NCBI GenBank assembly: GCA_018062725.1
Contig: JAGORP010000055.1
Location: 1 to 13,943, forward strand
Length of the DNA: 13,943 nt
Origin: Flavobacterium sp.
GTDB lineage: Bacteria > Bacteroidota > Bacteroidia > Flavobacteriales > Flavobacteriaceae
Reading direction: 5' to 3'
Shown in pieces: positions 13,943-13,943 of this stretch. Numbering within the stretch: the first letter of the stretch is position 1; each line of letters opens with the position of its first letter. Under the pieces are notes generated by a model. That model saw only the letters and a program-made list of their open reading frames with translations. It was not told the origin of the DNA and ran no database searches. A program made the position numbers and the translations under genes.

Positions 13943-13943
13943 T

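Noticed and set aside
1..13943. Mobile elements, CRISPR arrays, defence systems or prophage
   Set aside because: No transposase, integrase, repeat-spacer pattern or defence-type domain is seen; base use and gene types are uniform and chromosomal.

Overview
The window looks like ordinary chromosome of a low-GC Flavobacteriaceae bacterium, probably Flavobacterium or a close relative. Reasons: AT-rich intergenic DNA, Bacteroidetes-type promoters (TAnnTTTG at -7, once with a well-placed TTG at -33), few Shine-Dalgarno sequences, and a protein set typical of that group (DUF2157 with a GDYXXLXY protein, DUF4834 with a YfhO-like protein, a large-adhesin-type secreted protein).

Layout. Positions 1-859 (-) hold the N-terminal part of a DEAD-box RNA helicase, cut by the window edge. 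Upstream of it on the same strand is rdgB (1021-1593). A 515-bp gap follows, with a + strand terminator that has no visible gene and a - strand terminator that closes the next operon. That operon is DUF2157 then GDYXXLXY (3954 to 2109, -), two membrane proteins overlapping by 11 bp. A PLP-dependent alpha-oxoamine synthase (4069-5328, +) converges on a two-gene - strand operon: a beta-barrel outer-membrane protein with a long charged tail (7568-6507), then a GNAT-type acyltransferase (6501-5383). A shared terminator separates them. Divergent from the barrel gene is a + strand cluster: DUF4834, a YfhO-like membrane protein, the fluoride channel FluC/CrcB, and a family 4 glycosyltransferase (7662-12128). 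A secreted repeat protein (12220-12879, -) converges on it across a strong hairpin. Last is a secreted protein on + (13166-13849) with a textbook promoter; it appears short for its kind and may be a truncated gene.

How the genes may work together. RdgB cleans the nucleotide pool and the helicase acts on structured RNA. The oxoamine synthase and the acyltransferase could supply the condensation and N-acylation steps of sulfonolipid or sphingolipid synthesis; this is inference from family and proximity. The YfhO-like protein and the glycosyltransferase suggest cell-surface glycan or lipid modification, with FluC inserted between them.

I found no tRNA, rRNA, CRISPR array, insertion sequence, phage gene or recognisable defence system. 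I see no clear undescribed system. The best leads are the oxoamine synthase/acyltransferase pair, the orphan-terminator transcript near 1700-1953, and the possible decay of the last gene.
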